This document shows, piece after piece, positions 44,501 through 54,023 of a stretch of DNA of 64,000 bases. Position numbers and translations under genes: made by a program. Source of the stretch: Acinetobacter oleivorans DR1 (GTDB lineage Bacteria > Pseudomonadota > Gammaproteobacteria > Pseudomonadales > Moraxellaceae). The notes beneath the pieces were generated by a model. That model saw only the letters and a program-made list of their open reading frames with translations, was not told the DNA's origin and made no database searches. The stretch's first letter is position 1; every line of letters begins with the position of its first letter. The DNA lies in contig NC_014259.1 in the NCBI RefSeq assembly GCF_000196795.1, positions 2,914,001 to 2,978,000 of the forward strand. The letters are read 5' to 3'.

Positions 44501-47500
44501 TAAATTCATTATAATTTTTATGATAGTCATTATATGCATTAACCCAAAGTACTGCATTTTCATTTTTACTTTGATCTAAAGTACTACGATCCCAATATTT
44601 ATTAAGCACTTGATTATAATATTGATATTTCTTTTGCATATTAGAAAAATCATTAAGATATTCTTGTGATTGTAACTTTACACGTTCTTTATTTATCCTA
44701 TCTAACTCTAGAGAATAATCTTGAGCTAAATTTAATTTTTGTATACTAGAAAAATTATTTTTTACACCATCAACTAGCACATCATCTTTACTTGAAACGA
44801 TCTTAATATCTTTTAGTGCTGTTAACTGTGAACCTTGAATATCAACTTTAGCACCTTCTAAATTGATACCGCCATTTGCTGTATCCAACTTAACAACTTG
44901 TTCCGAGCCATTCCCCGCAGTTCCACCATAGCCTTTTAACATTAAAGTACCCGTTTTAGAAACAAGTTCAATATCCCCCACTGCTTTTAAACTATAAACT
45001 TTTGGATCAATCGTTAAGTTAGAATTGGTTTGAATTGTTAGGTCACCATTTAAACTATTTAACTTTGTATCATTCTTGAGTAAATCACTTCCGACCGCAT
45101 TTAAGTTCAATCCAGTCTGACCTGCAATAAAACCACCCGCCTCTAATAAAACAGCCCCACCTGTTAAATTTGTATTTTGTAATACTTGGTTTCCTGTAGC
45201 CGTTACAGAGGTCACCCCTTTAGATGTTAAATTGGTTACTTTATCCGCAATCCATTTGGTCGCTGGCGTATACTCAGCATTGCTATAAACCGTACGACCA
45301 GAGCTTACTGCCAGATGCTGGTCTGATGTAGCATTCACCCCCTGTAAAGTCAGTAAATCTTTTGCATAGAGTTCGGTATTACCTTTTGATGTTAATACAC
45401 TGTCGATAATTGTGCTCATACCTGCTCTACTATTGATCGCAAGTTTACCAACCGTAGAGCTGAGGTCTGTATTTTGGATTTTAATATCAGATTTACTATT
45501 TTCTATCGAAACAGTTTGTCCCTTTAGAACATTATTTACCGTTTTAAATCGGCCCGTATCCCCAGTAACAACTACATCATTATTAACTTTTAGATTGATT
45601 CCATTATTACTCGAAACTAATATATCGCCCTGACTCGCATTAACTTGTACTGATTGCAAGTTAACGGTGCCATCACCAATCGAGCCAAGCGTTACGCCTC
45701 TTAAACCACTAATAACCGTCTGATCAGTTGTTAATTCATCTTTATCAGCTGAAGGCATCGCCTTGGTTGTCTGGGTCGAGTTTAAATTTATATTTTTATT
45801 AGCAAGTATAGAAATCTTTCCAGCCGAAGATGTGGCCTTTAAGCTATTTGCAGTAACTCCACCAGCAAGTGCGGTTAGATTAATATCACCTTGAGCCTTG
45901 AGTGCCTGACTTAAAACAAGATCAGCAATTTCGGAACTCACATCAATATTTTTTTGTGACGTCAGTGCACTATTGAGTGTTATTTGATTGGCATGGAGTT
46001 GGATACTGTCTTTATTGGAAATTTCTTTTGCTGTAACGGTTAAATTATTGGCTGCATCAAGTTGAACCATACCTGTAATAAGGGGAAGTGCCTTGTCAGC
46101 ATTATTCCAGACCAGATCACGTCCACTATAGGCTTTAATGTTTTTAACTCTGGTTGCAGCATTTTCAAGTGAAAATCCAAGATTCTTTAGATTCAGATCT
46201 CCTGAACTATACAGGTTTAGATCTTTACCCGCATAAATCGTTCCGCCTTGAAGATCAATCAAGTTTTGGGTATTAGCCGAATTTGCTTGTAGATTGATTG
46301 AACCTAATGATGCCTGTATATGGTTCTCTGTAAGTGATAACTTACCGTTACTTAAAACATTTAAATCTTTGGCAGCAATCAGTTTTGCGCCTTTTGCTGC
46401 AACCAAGTCTTTTTGTACTTGTATGGTTGCTGTACCACGGTTACTTTTGAGTTCTGATCCAGCGGCAAGATTGATATTCGCTGCATCAATATAGACATCT
46501 CCACCTTGTGAGTCATCCATAATGCGGGTATCAGCAGCCAGATTGATATTACCTTTGGCATTAACGATTAAAGGTGATGAAGCCAGGCTACCGACATTAA
46601 TAAGAATTTCTTTAGCATTTACATTCAGATTATTACCTGAATCGATATTTAGCATGCTATTACTGTTAATACTGCCTGATGAGTTGATATCGGCAGCTGC
46701 ATCAGTACCCGTTGTTTGTATGTTCACTAAACCTTGGGTTTTACTGGTCGAACTGATTGTGCCACTGTGTTCAATTTTTCCGGCACTGGTAATCACCAGA
46801 TTATTTACTGCCTGAATAGTCCCTGCGTTAGTCACGCCCAAACCTTTTTCAGTTCCCATCAAGTAAATATTATTGGCATACATCCCACCCAGCGCTTTAA
46901 CATCTACCGCCAATGTCGGTGCGGTTCCAGTACCAGTTTTAGCAGTAACATCCTGTAAATCTGCACTGACATTATTCGCCCCGGCAATGACCTGAATATC
47001 ATTTTTAGCACGTAGTTCAGCACTAAGTTCTAATGCACGCGCATAGAGGTCTACATAATTTGCATCGTTATTATTTCCACCTAGTCCAAATTTAGAATTA
47101 GGGTTTGCTGAAACCGTAATTTTTCCTTGGTCAACCGTAAACTGCTTGATACTACCATCAGCATTTAACTGAGGTTTACCTGTGGTGAAAATTGCCTTGT
47201 TGGCATTAATAAAGCCACCACCTTTAATACTAATACCAGATGGGTTGGCAATAATCACATCTGCCATTTGCCCTGCAACTTCCAAGTTCCCTTCAAAGCG
47301 TGAAGCCGCTGATGAATTTACTTCATTTAAAATAACTCGTGCTTCACCTGTAGCTAAAAACGGGTTGGCTGCAACGTTTCCTACCGTTTGTGTCGTAGCC
47401 CCTTGGCGGCTGTTATTCAGGACGGCACCTTCAGCCAGTACATCAAACTGTTTATAAATATTATGAGATATCCCATTTTTGGGAGTTTGAATATTAACGA

Positions 47501-47807
47501 CAGGAACAACTGTACCAGCCGAGTTCTTACCAGCACCAATCACTGCTCTATTCGCAGCATTTGCTGCACTATCCGCCACAATACCCGCATAGACAGGTGC
47601 TAAAGGCATCCACAAACTTATACTGGCAACCAATGCTTTCACTTGCCAGAGTTGATGAAATGCCTGAGATTCAGTGTTATTAATATTGCTCTGGGTACTT
47701 GCTTCACTTTGGCCTGATGCCTTGGTTTGGCTTCGTACATTTTCGGCCACCGCCACAAACATTTGACGTGCTTTGCTATAAATAATGCGATAACTATTCT
47801 TGTTCAT
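41532..47807 (-). CDS. cdiA: CdiA two-partner-secreted contact-dependent inhibition toxin
   Basis: A 2091-residue TpsA exoprotein. Order: extended signal peptide (MNKNSYRIIYSKARQMFVAV), TPS/haemagglutination domain (residues about 60-200, with VIIANPSGISIKGGGFINA), beta-helix repeats (about 320-1010), a non-repetitive Tyr/Asn-rich insert (about 1015-1165), more repeats, a Gly/Ala-rich DUF637-type pretoxin (about 1650-1860), the VENN motif at 1868-1871, and a 220-residue C-terminal toxin. It is exported by the CdiB next door, sits on the cell surface and delivers its tip into touching cells. At 2.1k residues it is a small CdiA. The frame is intact throughout. Confidence 0.9.
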   Translation of the reverse strand: MNKNSYRIIYSKARQMFVAVAENVRSQTKASGQSEASTQSNINNTESQAFHQLWQVKALVASISLWMPLAPVYAGIVADSAANAANRAVIGAGKNSAGTVVPVVNIQTPKNGISHNIYKQFDVLAEGAVLNNSRQGATTQTVGNVAANPFLATGEARVILNEVNSSAASRFEGNLEVAGQMADVIIANPSGISIKGGGFINANKAIFTTGKPQLNADGSIKQFTVDQGKITVSANPNSKFGLGGNNNDANYVDLYARALELSAELRAKNDIQVIAGANNVSADLQDVTAKTGTGTAPTLAVDVKALGGMYANNIYLMGTEKGLGVTNAGTIQAVNNLVITSAGKIEHSGTISSTSKTQGLVNIQTTGTDAAADINSSGSINSNSMLNIDSGNNLNVNAKEILINVGSLASSPLIVNAKGNINLAADTRIMDDSQGGDVYIDAANINLAAGSELKSNRGTATIQVQKDLVAAKGAKLIAAKDLNVLSNGKLSLTENHIQASLGSINLQANSANTQNLIDLQGGTIYAGKDLNLYSSGDLNLKNLGFSLENAATRVKNIKAYSGRDLVWNNADKALPLITGMVQLDAANNLTVTAKEISNKDSIQLHANQITLNSALTSQKNIDVSSEIADLVLSQALKAQGDINLTALAGGVTANSLKATSSAGKISILANKNINLNSTQTTKAMPSADKDELTTDQTVISGLRGVTLGSIGDGTVNLQSVQVNASQGDILVSSNNGINLKVNNDVVVTGDTGRFKTVNNVLKGQTVSIENSKSDIKIQNTDLSSTVGKLAINSRAGMSTIIDSVLTSKGNTELYAKDLLTLQGVNATSDQHLAVSSGRTVYSNAEYTPATKWIADKVTNLTSKGVTSVTATGNQVLQNTNLTGGAVLLEAGGFIAGQTGLNLNAVGSDLLKNDTKLNSLNGDLTIQTNSNLTIDPKVYSLKAVGDIELVSKTGTLMLKGYGGTAGNGSEQVVKLDTANGGINLEGAKVDIQGSQLTALKDIKIVSSKDDVLVDGVKNNFSSIQKLNLAQDYSLELDRINKERVKLQSQEYLNDFSNMQKKYQYYNQVLNKYWDRSTLDQSKNENAVLWVNAYNDYHKNYNEFKSKYMVKINYPILGEPPILISLMDGSPFSADYVFSFKYDDDYINDVKRNEIFYKSNLNGSEHAETKLTSKSGNINITSAKGLSISGGNISAQTGQVNLEASGILAEQYKSTTTTETNPQPRILNASIIVDGHTDFYDKGNENDDNYSMRTLVSPTIINGDKGVNIRTVGKNNGDNLVLQGTGIISKNGDVKIESNKSILFDAAVEQSYDRTITTEKKKSWGGLKKKYITTVAENNETNAASVDISAKNISIETKKLDPSVDAKTPDNNIDIYSGRFTAEGGTISINSGGNLNLYTVEESSRSDVDITKKSSFAGIKYNTSKTNATRTQVTEIPATLKADYIGTKSVYDTRLFGTEFEYLIGSTLEAGGKLELIAAKTSITDLLKKEKNSVVWQSMQDKGSITETAQLPSFNGPLLPTFKAAGGLSVQVPISEKDVNKVELRNEILKLANQPGNAYLKELVNRKDVDWQTVLLTQKDWDYKSQGLTGAGAAIIVIIVTIVTMGSGTAAAAGAAGGAAASGTTVGLGASMLGAAGVTTTAAGAIVPSALGAMANAAITSLAAQASVGLINNGGDIGKTLKDLGSKDSIKNLAASVVTAGLMSQVSSALNLKPDSTLLPDRLANNFASSVGSTLVQTAIKGGDLGDNLQVALLAGLAGALQGELASQIGTSLDKVDPNVFEYTLHKIAHAVVGCAAAAATKQSCEAGAIGAGVGEIVAELMIPAGKNALDLTDAERTKIKDTSKIVAGVTAAFVGYDVNTAANSANVAVENNSLGKLATTAGKAAYRVAKRITDMPASVRANLKPDDVIKIFKEEGVQGVIDIGDNIKTLISPTSTPGDRAFAAIDLLIGIDLKAGKNVDVLKVDKKIIGKNFPAENLSFDENKFKYLFGKAAYDPHNTPRSLQNKEQLASVGIFDDNKGRERIIMHLTDTVSRSDNISETFIKKINGVDRKFEIRDSLLSGPMGVRKAESTFEIMPDGQRRFSTIIIKGGK
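41535..42194 (-). other. CdiA-CT toxin domain after VENN
   Basis: The variable 220-residue tip. Its first half (SLGKLATTAGKAAYRVAKRI...GDRAFAAIDLLIG) looks like the helical entry domain. The second half (KFKYLFGKAAYDPHNTPRSL, then IRDSLLSGPMGVRKAESTFE and IMPDGQRRFSTIIIKGG) is the effector. I have seen this His/Asn...Arg...Glu pattern in polymorphic toxin ends but cannot assign a known nuclease family or activity. Confidence 0.6.
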
Positions 47808-47831
47808 GAATTAAGTCTTTTCTAAAGTAAA

Positions 47832-49571
47832 TTAATAAGAAAGGTTGATACTAAAACCGGTAACCCAGTCTTTTTTTATGCTGTCAGGTGCAATTAGCCC
47901 TCGACCTGTAAAGGCATCCAGATAAAAACTATTTTGATAGGTGCGTAGCCCTAAAACACTCCCGAGTAAATAACGCTGACCCGGTATGCTATTACGCCCA
48001 TTAACCCAGCCCTGATCGACCGCCATGTAAAACTGGGTATTTGGAATTGGTGCATTCAAGCTAATTTCTTGCTGTACATACTGCCCGTTATCTCCGGAAA
48101 GCATGAGCTCACCATCAAAACCACGCACGCTATAGCGACCACCAATATAAAAGCGGTCATTCGGTACTAAAATTTTTGGTGCATATTGTCCACGCCAGTT
48201 AAGGCGATATTGAGCTGGTTTTTCGAGCAAAAGGAATGGTGTGCTAAAACGCAGATCGGCACTTAAAAGTGGCGCACGGGAGTAACCTTCAACAGGAAGA
48301 TGTTTCCCCTCAATATTGGTAATATTTTCTTCTGGTGCAGTTCGGGCACCTACCCCCATCCCACGACGGTAATCGATGCTGCCGTCTAATACTGCATTTC
48401 CTAAATATTGACGATGCTGAAACCCTAAATTCCAGCCTGAGGTTCTACGGTGTAAGACATTAATCTCAACATCATCAATAAAACTTTGGCTTTCCTTATG
48501 ATAAAGTTTTCCATACAGACTAGTTTTATGCTGCCCGCTACGGCTAATCACACGAGACAAATTCAGGTTGGCTTGTTGGCTGTTACCATGGTAAAGCAGT
48601 GGACCATTCGCACCTAAGACTGTTTGCTTATATTGATAGTCATTGTAGCTAAGACCTAAATCATAATAACCAACAGGCAATTGATAACTAATAAAGTAAC
48701 TTCGGTTTAAGTCTTCATGAAAGTCATCTAATGAGTGACTCACGTTTAACGATAAAATATCATTTAAATGAAATGGGTTATTGACGCCTAACCCGATGTT
48801 TCCCATATAGGTACCAGTATCCTGATTACCCGAATCATCTACACTTAAATTAAAATTAACTTTTTGTAGTGGCTGAAGTTTAAGTATTAAATCGCTATAG
48901 CCCGTTAATTCTTTATCTTGACTATTTGCAGGGGCAATTTGCATATCTACCGCATAGACACGTTTGAGATTTTCCAACCCCTGATCGAGCCTTTTTAGAT
49001 TTACAATGTCACCTGCTTTAAATGGCAAGCCTGTCTTAAGCTGTAATGAGGAAATTTTCCCTTCCTGAATTATGATTTTATTCAGGCGACCGATTTGCAC
49101 ACTCAGGTTTAAATTACCCTGATTTAAGTCTTGCGGACTCACGACAATTTGACTGGTAATAAAACCCTTTTTTAAAAGTTCGTTTTGGGCATAGTTCACG
49201 ATGTTATGTAAACTTTGGGTTCCAATACATTTACCCAAAACATTCTGTGGGTGTTTTTTTATAGCTTTAACCACAAAGTTAAATTGCTGTAGTTCAGACT
49301 CTGACTGGTCATTTAAAGGGACAAGACTAATTTGTTTAACCGCCACACATGGACTCTCTTCAACAACCAGATGCTTAAAGTCCTGTAATGGCTTGGTGTT
49401 TTGGTAAGGAGTTTGCTGGGCAAGCTGGTCTTGTATTTGCTGGTTAAGCTCTTTTAAACGTTGATCTTGAAGCACCTGGCTCGGTAAAGAAACATCTTCA
49501 ATCGCATAGACATATTGGTGAAAACCCGCAAAAAGAATAAGGGAAGAAGTTATAAATTTTTTAGTTAACAT
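47832..49571 (-). CDS. cdiB: CdiB, ShlB/FhaC-type two-partner secretion transporter
   Basis: A 579-residue outer-membrane TpsB protein with a signal peptide (cleavage near YVYA, residue 23). It has a Gln-rich plug helix (60-80), two POTRA domains (85-235; GKCIGTQSLHNIVNYAQNEL and IGRLNKIIIQEG) and a 16-strand barrel. The conserved loop-6 motif is YSVRGFDGE, and the protein ends NLSY. It exports CdiA. It begins the operon, with 24 bases to cdiA, and has no CDI-unrelated gene between. Confidence 0.92.
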   Translation of the reverse strand: MLTKKFITSSLILFAGFHQYVYAIEDVSLPSQVLQDQRLKELNQQIQDQLAQQTPYQNTKPLQDFKHLVVEESPCVAVKQISLVPLNDQSESELQQFNFVVKAIKKHPQNVLGKCIGTQSLHNIVNYAQNELLKKGFITSQIVVSPQDLNQGNLNLSVQIGRLNKIIIQEGKISSLQLKTGLPFKAGDIVNLKRLDQGLENLKRVYAVDMQIAPANSQDKELTGYSDLILKLQPLQKVNFNLSVDDSGNQDTGTYMGNIGLGVNNPFHLNDILSLNVSHSLDDFHEDLNRSYFISYQLPVGYYDLGLSYNDYQYKQTVLGANGPLLYHGNSQQANLNLSRVISRSGQHKTSLYGKLYHKESQSFIDDVEINVLHRRTSGWNLGFQHRQYLGNAVLDGSIDYRRGMGVGARTAPEENITNIEGKHLPVEGYSRAPLLSADLRFSTPFLLLEKPAQYRLNWRGQYAPKILVPNDRFYIGGRYSVRGFDGELMLSGDNGQYVQQEISLNAPIPNTQFYMAVDQGWVNGRNSIPGQRYLLGSVLGLRTYQNSFYLDAFTGRGLIAPDSIKKDWVTGFSINLSY

Positions 49572-49697
49572 CTCATATACAGAATTGTACGTATAGTCAC
49601 ACTATTTTACATAAACACAATATATATCTCAATATTTAAGAGAATAAAAAAAGCTAGGCACTCACCTAGCTTTAATATAAAAATAACTATACTCGAC
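49572..49697. other. cdiB upstream region
   Basis: 126-bp gap holding the presumed cdiBAI promoter and the terminator of the permease gene upstream on the same strand. Confidence 0.4.
49650..49673 (-). terminator. Terminator behind the CycA-like permease
   Basis: A 9-bp stem AAAGCTAGG / CCTAGCTTT with a T7 tract on the minus strand; it shields cdiB from read-through. Confidence 0.8.
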
Positions 49698-51161
49698 TTA
49701 AATATAATCAACCTTTTGTGCTTTTAAAATATCAAGCTGCAACATCTTTTTCTTTTTATATTTATAGGCAATAAACAAACCAATAAACCATACTGGTGAA
49801 AACTCTAAAGCAATTAACGTGTCATGATCTAAAGCTAAAATTACTATAGTAAAGACTAAAAATAACATTGTCATCCATGCCATAAATAAACCACCTGGCA
49901 TTTTATATTTTGACTGGATATGTAATTCAGGGCTTTTCTTACGATAATAAATATATGAAAGTACAATCAGCATGAATGTAAAAATACATAAAATTGAAGT
50001 GAGCGCTGAAATAATCGTAAATGCCGTCATAACATTTGGAACAATGAATAGAATTGATGTTCCAAGAGTTACACAAGCCATTGAAAATACGAGGCCGCGA
50101 ATGGGAACTTTTCTTTTTGACAGCTTACTAAAGCTTTTAGGTGCATCGTTGTCTAAAGCTAAGCCATATAACATACGGCTGGTCGCAAAGATTCCACTGT
50201 TTGCCGAAGATAGTGCCGAAGTGGCAACAACAAAGTTGATTAAACCTGCCGCGATTGGTAACCCTACCAATGTAAACATTTCTACAAATGGGCTTTTTTC
50301 TGGTGAAACCTTAGCCCAAGATGTAACTGCAATAATACAAACCAATGCGCCCACATAGAATAATAAAATACGTAAAGGAATAGAGTTAATTGCTTTTGGA
50401 AGTGAGGTATGCGGGTCTTTAGTTTCAGCAGCAGTTGTACCAACTAGCTCAATACCCACAAACGCAAATATGGCAATTTGGAAGCCAGCTAAGAAACCTG
50501 TTACACCATAAGGAAACATTGATTGTGTTTCGAACAAATGGCTCATTGAGGCCTTAACCCCATTTGGAGAAGTAAAACCAGTACCAATTAAATAAATACC
50601 AGCCAAAATAAACAGAATAATTGCAGTAATTTTGATGAGTGAGAACCAAAACTCAAGTTCACCGAACAATCGAACGGCCACAAAGTTGAGTATGGTTAAG
50701 ACGGCCAATGAAGTAAATGCAGGAATCCAAACGGGTAAATCGGGATACCAAAACTGCATGTACCCTCCGATCACAATCACATCGGCAATCGCAGTAATAA
50801 TCCAGTTACACCAGTACGACCAACCAAGGAAAAAACCCGCCCACGGACCAAGATAAGCCGTTGCAAAATCGGCGAAGGTTTTAAAATTAGTGTTCGCAAG
50901 CAACAATTCACCCATTGCTCGCATTACGAAGAAAAAGAAGAAACCAATAATTAAATAGGTTAAAACAATTGAAGTACCCGAAACACTTAATGTTTTCCCG
51001 GAACCCATAAATAATCCTGTACCAATTGCACCACCAATTGCGATCATCTGAATATGACGATTGGTTAATGAGCGCTGCAATTTCTCTTCTTCTTGTTCAG
51101 TCATATGTTGACTACCAAGAAGATCTCCTTCCAGGAACTGCTTTCCGTTATTCTTACTCAT
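49698..51161 (-). CDS. Amino acid permease, CycA-like (AAT family)
   Basis: A 487-residue, 12-helix amino acid permease. The N-terminal LTNRHIQMIAIGGAIGTGLFMGSGKTLS and FVMRAMGELLLANTNFKTFADF follow E. coli CycA (D-serine/D-alanine/glycine) closely, but arginine/ornithine and GABA carriers share much of this. Because it lies behind the succinyltransferase and aminotransferase genes on the same strand, an ornithine or arginine uptake role is possible. A 399-bp gap separates them, so it probably has its own promoter. Confidence 0.8.
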   Translation of the reverse strand: MSKNNGKQFLEGDLLGSQHMTEQEEEKLQRSLTNRHIQMIAIGGAIGTGLFMGSGKTLSVSGTSIVLTYLIIGFFFFFVMRAMGELLLANTNFKTFADFATAYLGPWAGFFLGWSYWCNWIITAIADVIVIGGYMQFWYPDLPVWIPAFTSLAVLTILNFVAVRLFGELEFWFSLIKITAIILFILAGIYLIGTGFTSPNGVKASMSHLFETQSMFPYGVTGFLAGFQIAIFAFVGIELVGTTAAETKDPHTSLPKAINSIPLRILLFYVGALVCIIAVTSWAKVSPEKSPFVEMFTLVGLPIAAGLINFVVATSALSSANSGIFATSRMLYGLALDNDAPKSFSKLSKRKVPIRGLVFSMACVTLGTSILFIVPNVMTAFTIISALTSILCIFTFMLIVLSYIYYRKKSPELHIQSKYKMPGGLFMAWMTMLFLVFTIVILALDHDTLIALEFSPVWFIGLFIAYKYKKKKMLQLDILKAQKVDYI

Positions 51162-51560
51162 GTAATATTTACTCCAATTTATAGCAACCGTCGTAAATGC
51201 TTTAATAATAAATAAATTATATGATTATTAATTTAGTCCATTAAATCATGTTAAAAATATTATTAAACCACTTAAAACCTTATAAATTCCTTTTTAAAAG
51301 CTATTACCTATAACAATAATCATTAATCATTAATCCTTTCCTTCATTATTATATTAGCCCGCTTTCCTCAATATAACTTCAATAAATATTTAAAATATAT
51401 AATTTAATTAAATATTTTATTTACTTACTCTTTATATAGAAAATCAGGCTAATTAATCCCAGCTCAGTGAGCAAGATTGCATTTATCCATATGCCCATCT
51501 TGCGCTAGCGATAATATAGTATTCCTTCTTAAATTTGGTGAAATGTATAGTAATTTCTGC
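51162..51560. other. 399-bp gap between the permease and the succinyltransferase
   Basis: Very AT-rich. A loose hairpin with arms GCAAGAT (51471-51477) and ATCTTGC (51497-51503) plus inner GCAT/ATGC may end the succinyltransferase transcript. The rest presumably holds the permease promoter. No open frame or repeat of note was seen. Confidence 0.35.
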
Positions 51561-52655
51561 TTAATTAACAGCCATTCGAAAATGTTCAGTCGCTTTGAGT
51601 TTATTGACCACTTCAGGACTCGAAACTTGTTTAACTTGAACACTTAGCACCCGAACTAAAGAGCCATTTTCAACATTCAATTGTTTTGCTTGTTCTTTCG
51701 TTAACTGCAATATGTTCTCATGAGGTTTGCTATACACAAGAATCGAGCGATAATTTTCATAGTCATCATTAGCCACAATGTAAGCTTCATCACCTACAGC
51801 GATATTTTGAGGCTGTTCGATTTGAACCGTTACAGACTGGCTCTCTTTAATTGCCCGTAAATTTTCGATATCAGCTTGCAGCGTCGCACCACCATCAAAA
51901 ATATCGACATAGCCTTTATAGCGTAGTCCCTCTTCAAGCAAGAGGTTGTAAGCTGGTCGAGTATTTGGATGAACAATACCAATCGCAGCTTTAGCATCGT
52001 CAGGTAACATATCGACATAGAGTGGATGTCTTGGCATTAGCTCAGCAATAAAAGCCTTTTGCCCGACTCCACTCAAATAATCGGCTTTGGTAAATTCAAT
52101 ATTAAAAAACTTATGACCTACCGCATTCCAAAATGGTGATTGTCCATTTGCATCAGAGTATCCACGCATTTCAGCAACAATCGTTTCTTCGAAATATTGG
52201 CGAAATGCTGACAGAAACAAGAAGCGAACTTTAGATAAAAACTTGCCATTTTTATTTAAGCGATAGTCAGGGTCTAAAAATAAAGTACAAAGCTCACTAC
52301 AGTTGGTATGGTCATTACTCAAATACAAAGTAGGTAAAGCGTTATAAACACTTAACGGTTCTGACGCATGAACTTGGGTTCCTACATGAAAGTTGTACCA
52401 AGGCTCTTTTAAACCAAGTGCGACTTCAATACCGCAAACACCAACGACTTTGTTGAGTTCAGTATCTTCTAAAACAAATAAATAGACCTGATCTGCTTTT
52501 GATAATTCTCCTGCGACAGTTTTACAAGCCCGCTCAATACGAGCAGCAAGTTTTTCCATATTGGGCTGCAAAGATGTCAAACCAAAACCCGCTTTTTGCG
52601 CCAACAGGTAAAGGTCATTAACATCATTAGGTTCGATGTAGCGAATAATCATCAT
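51561..52655 (-). CDS. Arginine/ornithine N-succinyltransferase (AstA family)
   Basis: A 364-residue AstA-type acyltransferase (IIRYIEPNDVNDLYLLAQKAGFGLTSL start; NCSELCTLFLDPDYRLNKNGKFLSK; FEETIVAEMRGYSDANGQSPFW; FDGGATLQADIENLRAI). It transfers succinate from succinyl-CoA to the alpha-amino group of arginine or ornithine. Its start overlaps the aminotransferase stop (ATGA), so translation is coupled. The hydrolase, dehydrogenase and desuccinylase genes of a full ast operon are missing here, which points to a side route rather than the main arginine pathway. Confidence 0.88.
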   Translation of the reverse strand: MMIIRYIEPNDVNDLYLLAQKAGFGLTSLQPNMEKLAARIERACKTVAGELSKADQVYLFVLEDTELNKVVGVCGIEVALGLKEPWYNFHVGTQVHASEPLSVYNALPTLYLSNDHTNCSELCTLFLDPDYRLNKNGKFLSKVRFLFLSAFRQYFEETIVAEMRGYSDANGQSPFWNAVGHKFFNIEFTKADYLSGVGQKAFIAELMPRHPLYVDMLPDDAKAAIGIVHPNTRPAYNLLLEEGLRYKGYVDIFDGGATLQADIENLRAIKESQSVTVQIEQPQNIAVGDEAYIVANDDYENYRSILVYSKPHENILQLTKEQAKQLNVENGSLVRVLSVQVKQVSSPEVVNKLKATEHFRMAVN

Positions 52656-53887
52656 GCTGCTTGTTCGTCCTTTTGAATTTCCACAAAGCGAGCAAGCGCA
52701 CGTTCAAAGCGTTTTAAGCCTTCATCAATATCAGCAAATGGAATAATTAAAGACGGCGTAAAACGTAGAACATTTGGACCTGCAATAAGACTCAGTAAAC
52801 CTTCTTCACCTGCAAGGTTATTAATATCTTTTGCTTTACCAGCAAATTTGTCTTTTAAGGCACAACCAATCAGTAACCCTTCACCACGAATCGTTTCAAA
52901 GATTTCATATTTTTCATTTAATTGATTTAAAGCGTTTTTATAGTAATCATGACGTTCTTTCACACCTTCAAGCACTTCAGGCGTATTAATAAATTCAAAT
53001 ACTGCACCGGCAACCGCACTTGCTAACGGATTACCGCCGTAAGTTGTACCATGTGTACCCACTGAAAAATGCGGAGCAAATTTATCAGTTGTTAACATTG
53101 CACCCACCGGGAAGCCACCGCCTAATGCTTTTGCAGTCGTTAACACATCTGGAATAACACCAGAGTTCATGTAGGCATAAAGTGCGCCTGTACGGCCTAC
53201 ACCAGTTTGCACTTCATCAAAAATAAGTAAGGCACCAAACTCATCACACAGTGCACGTAAACCTTTTAAAAATTCGATGTCAGCAGGAATAACGCCGCCT
53301 TCACCTTGGATCGGTTCAACAATGACTGCACATGTTTGCTCATTAATCACCGCTTTTGCAGCTTCTAAATCGTTAAAGGCAACATGGTTAATTCCGTTTG
53401 GAAGTGGTGCAAAGTCTTGTGAATATTTAGGTTGACCACCCGCTGAAACGGTAAATAAGGTACGGCCATGGAAAGCATTATTAAATGCCACAATGCCACT
53501 TTTACCAGCAACGCCGCTATCTAAACCAACTTTACGAGCCAGTTTTAATGCAGCTTCGTTCGCTTCTGCACCTGAGTTACAGAAGAAAACCTTGTCTGCA
53601 AATGTATTTTCGGTGAGTTGTTTTGCAAGGCGTAGAACGGGTTCATTGGTATAACCGTTACCTACATGCCAAAGTTTTGTTGCTTGTTCTGTTAAAGCAT
53701 TTACTGCCACTGGATGCGCATGACCTAATGCGTTTACTGCAATCCCGCCTGCAAAATCAATATATTCTTTATTTTCTTGATCCCAAATACGTGAACCTTC
53801 GCCACGTACCGGAATGAAATTTGCCGGTGCAAAAACTGGAACCATCCACTCGTTAAAGTCACTACGTGAAACTGCAAAATTATTCAT
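52652..53887 (-). CDS. Acetylornithine/succinylornithine aminotransferase (AstC/ArgD family)
   Basis: A 411-residue class III PLP aminotransferase; PLP Lys in TTAKALGGGFPVGAML, phosphate-site segments CNSGAEANEAALKLARK and HGTTYGGNPLASAVA, and FDEVQTGVGRTG. It moves the delta-amino group of N2-succinylornithine to 2-oxoglutarate. It is first in the two-gene unit with the succinyltransferase and is divergent from an Lrp-type regulator. Confidence 0.88.
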   Translation of the reverse strand: MNNFAVSRSDFNEWMVPVFAPANFIPVRGEGSRIWDQENKEYIDFAGGIAVNALGHAHPVAVNALTEQATKLWHVGNGYTNEPVLRLAKQLTENTFADKVFFCNSGAEANEAALKLARKVGLDSGVAGKSGIVAFNNAFHGRTLFTVSAGGQPKYSQDFAPLPNGINHVAFNDLEAAKAVINEQTCAVIVEPIQGEGGVIPADIEFLKGLRALCDEFGALLIFDEVQTGVGRTGALYAYMNSGVIPDVLTTAKALGGGFPVGAMLTTDKFAPHFSVGTHGTTYGGNPLASAVAGAVFEFINTPEVLEGVKERHDYYKNALNQLNEKYEIFETIRGEGLLIGCALKDKFAGKAKDINNLAGEEGLLSLIAGPNVLRFTPSLIIPFADIDEGLKRFERALARFVEIQKDEQAA

Positions 53888-54023
53888 TTTATCTAGTCCA
53901 TTAAATTAAAATTATGAGGGTTAGCTGATGACCCTATTATTCAAAATCAAATTGATTCACAAAATTTGTAATTCAGCAAAAAATGAATTATTTTTTACCA
54001 ATTTGATAATTGACAATTACAAT

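Noticed and set aside
38000..49700. Mobile element carrying the CDI region
   Set aside because: No transposase, integrase or terminal repeat was seen, so only base composition and cargo suggest transfer.
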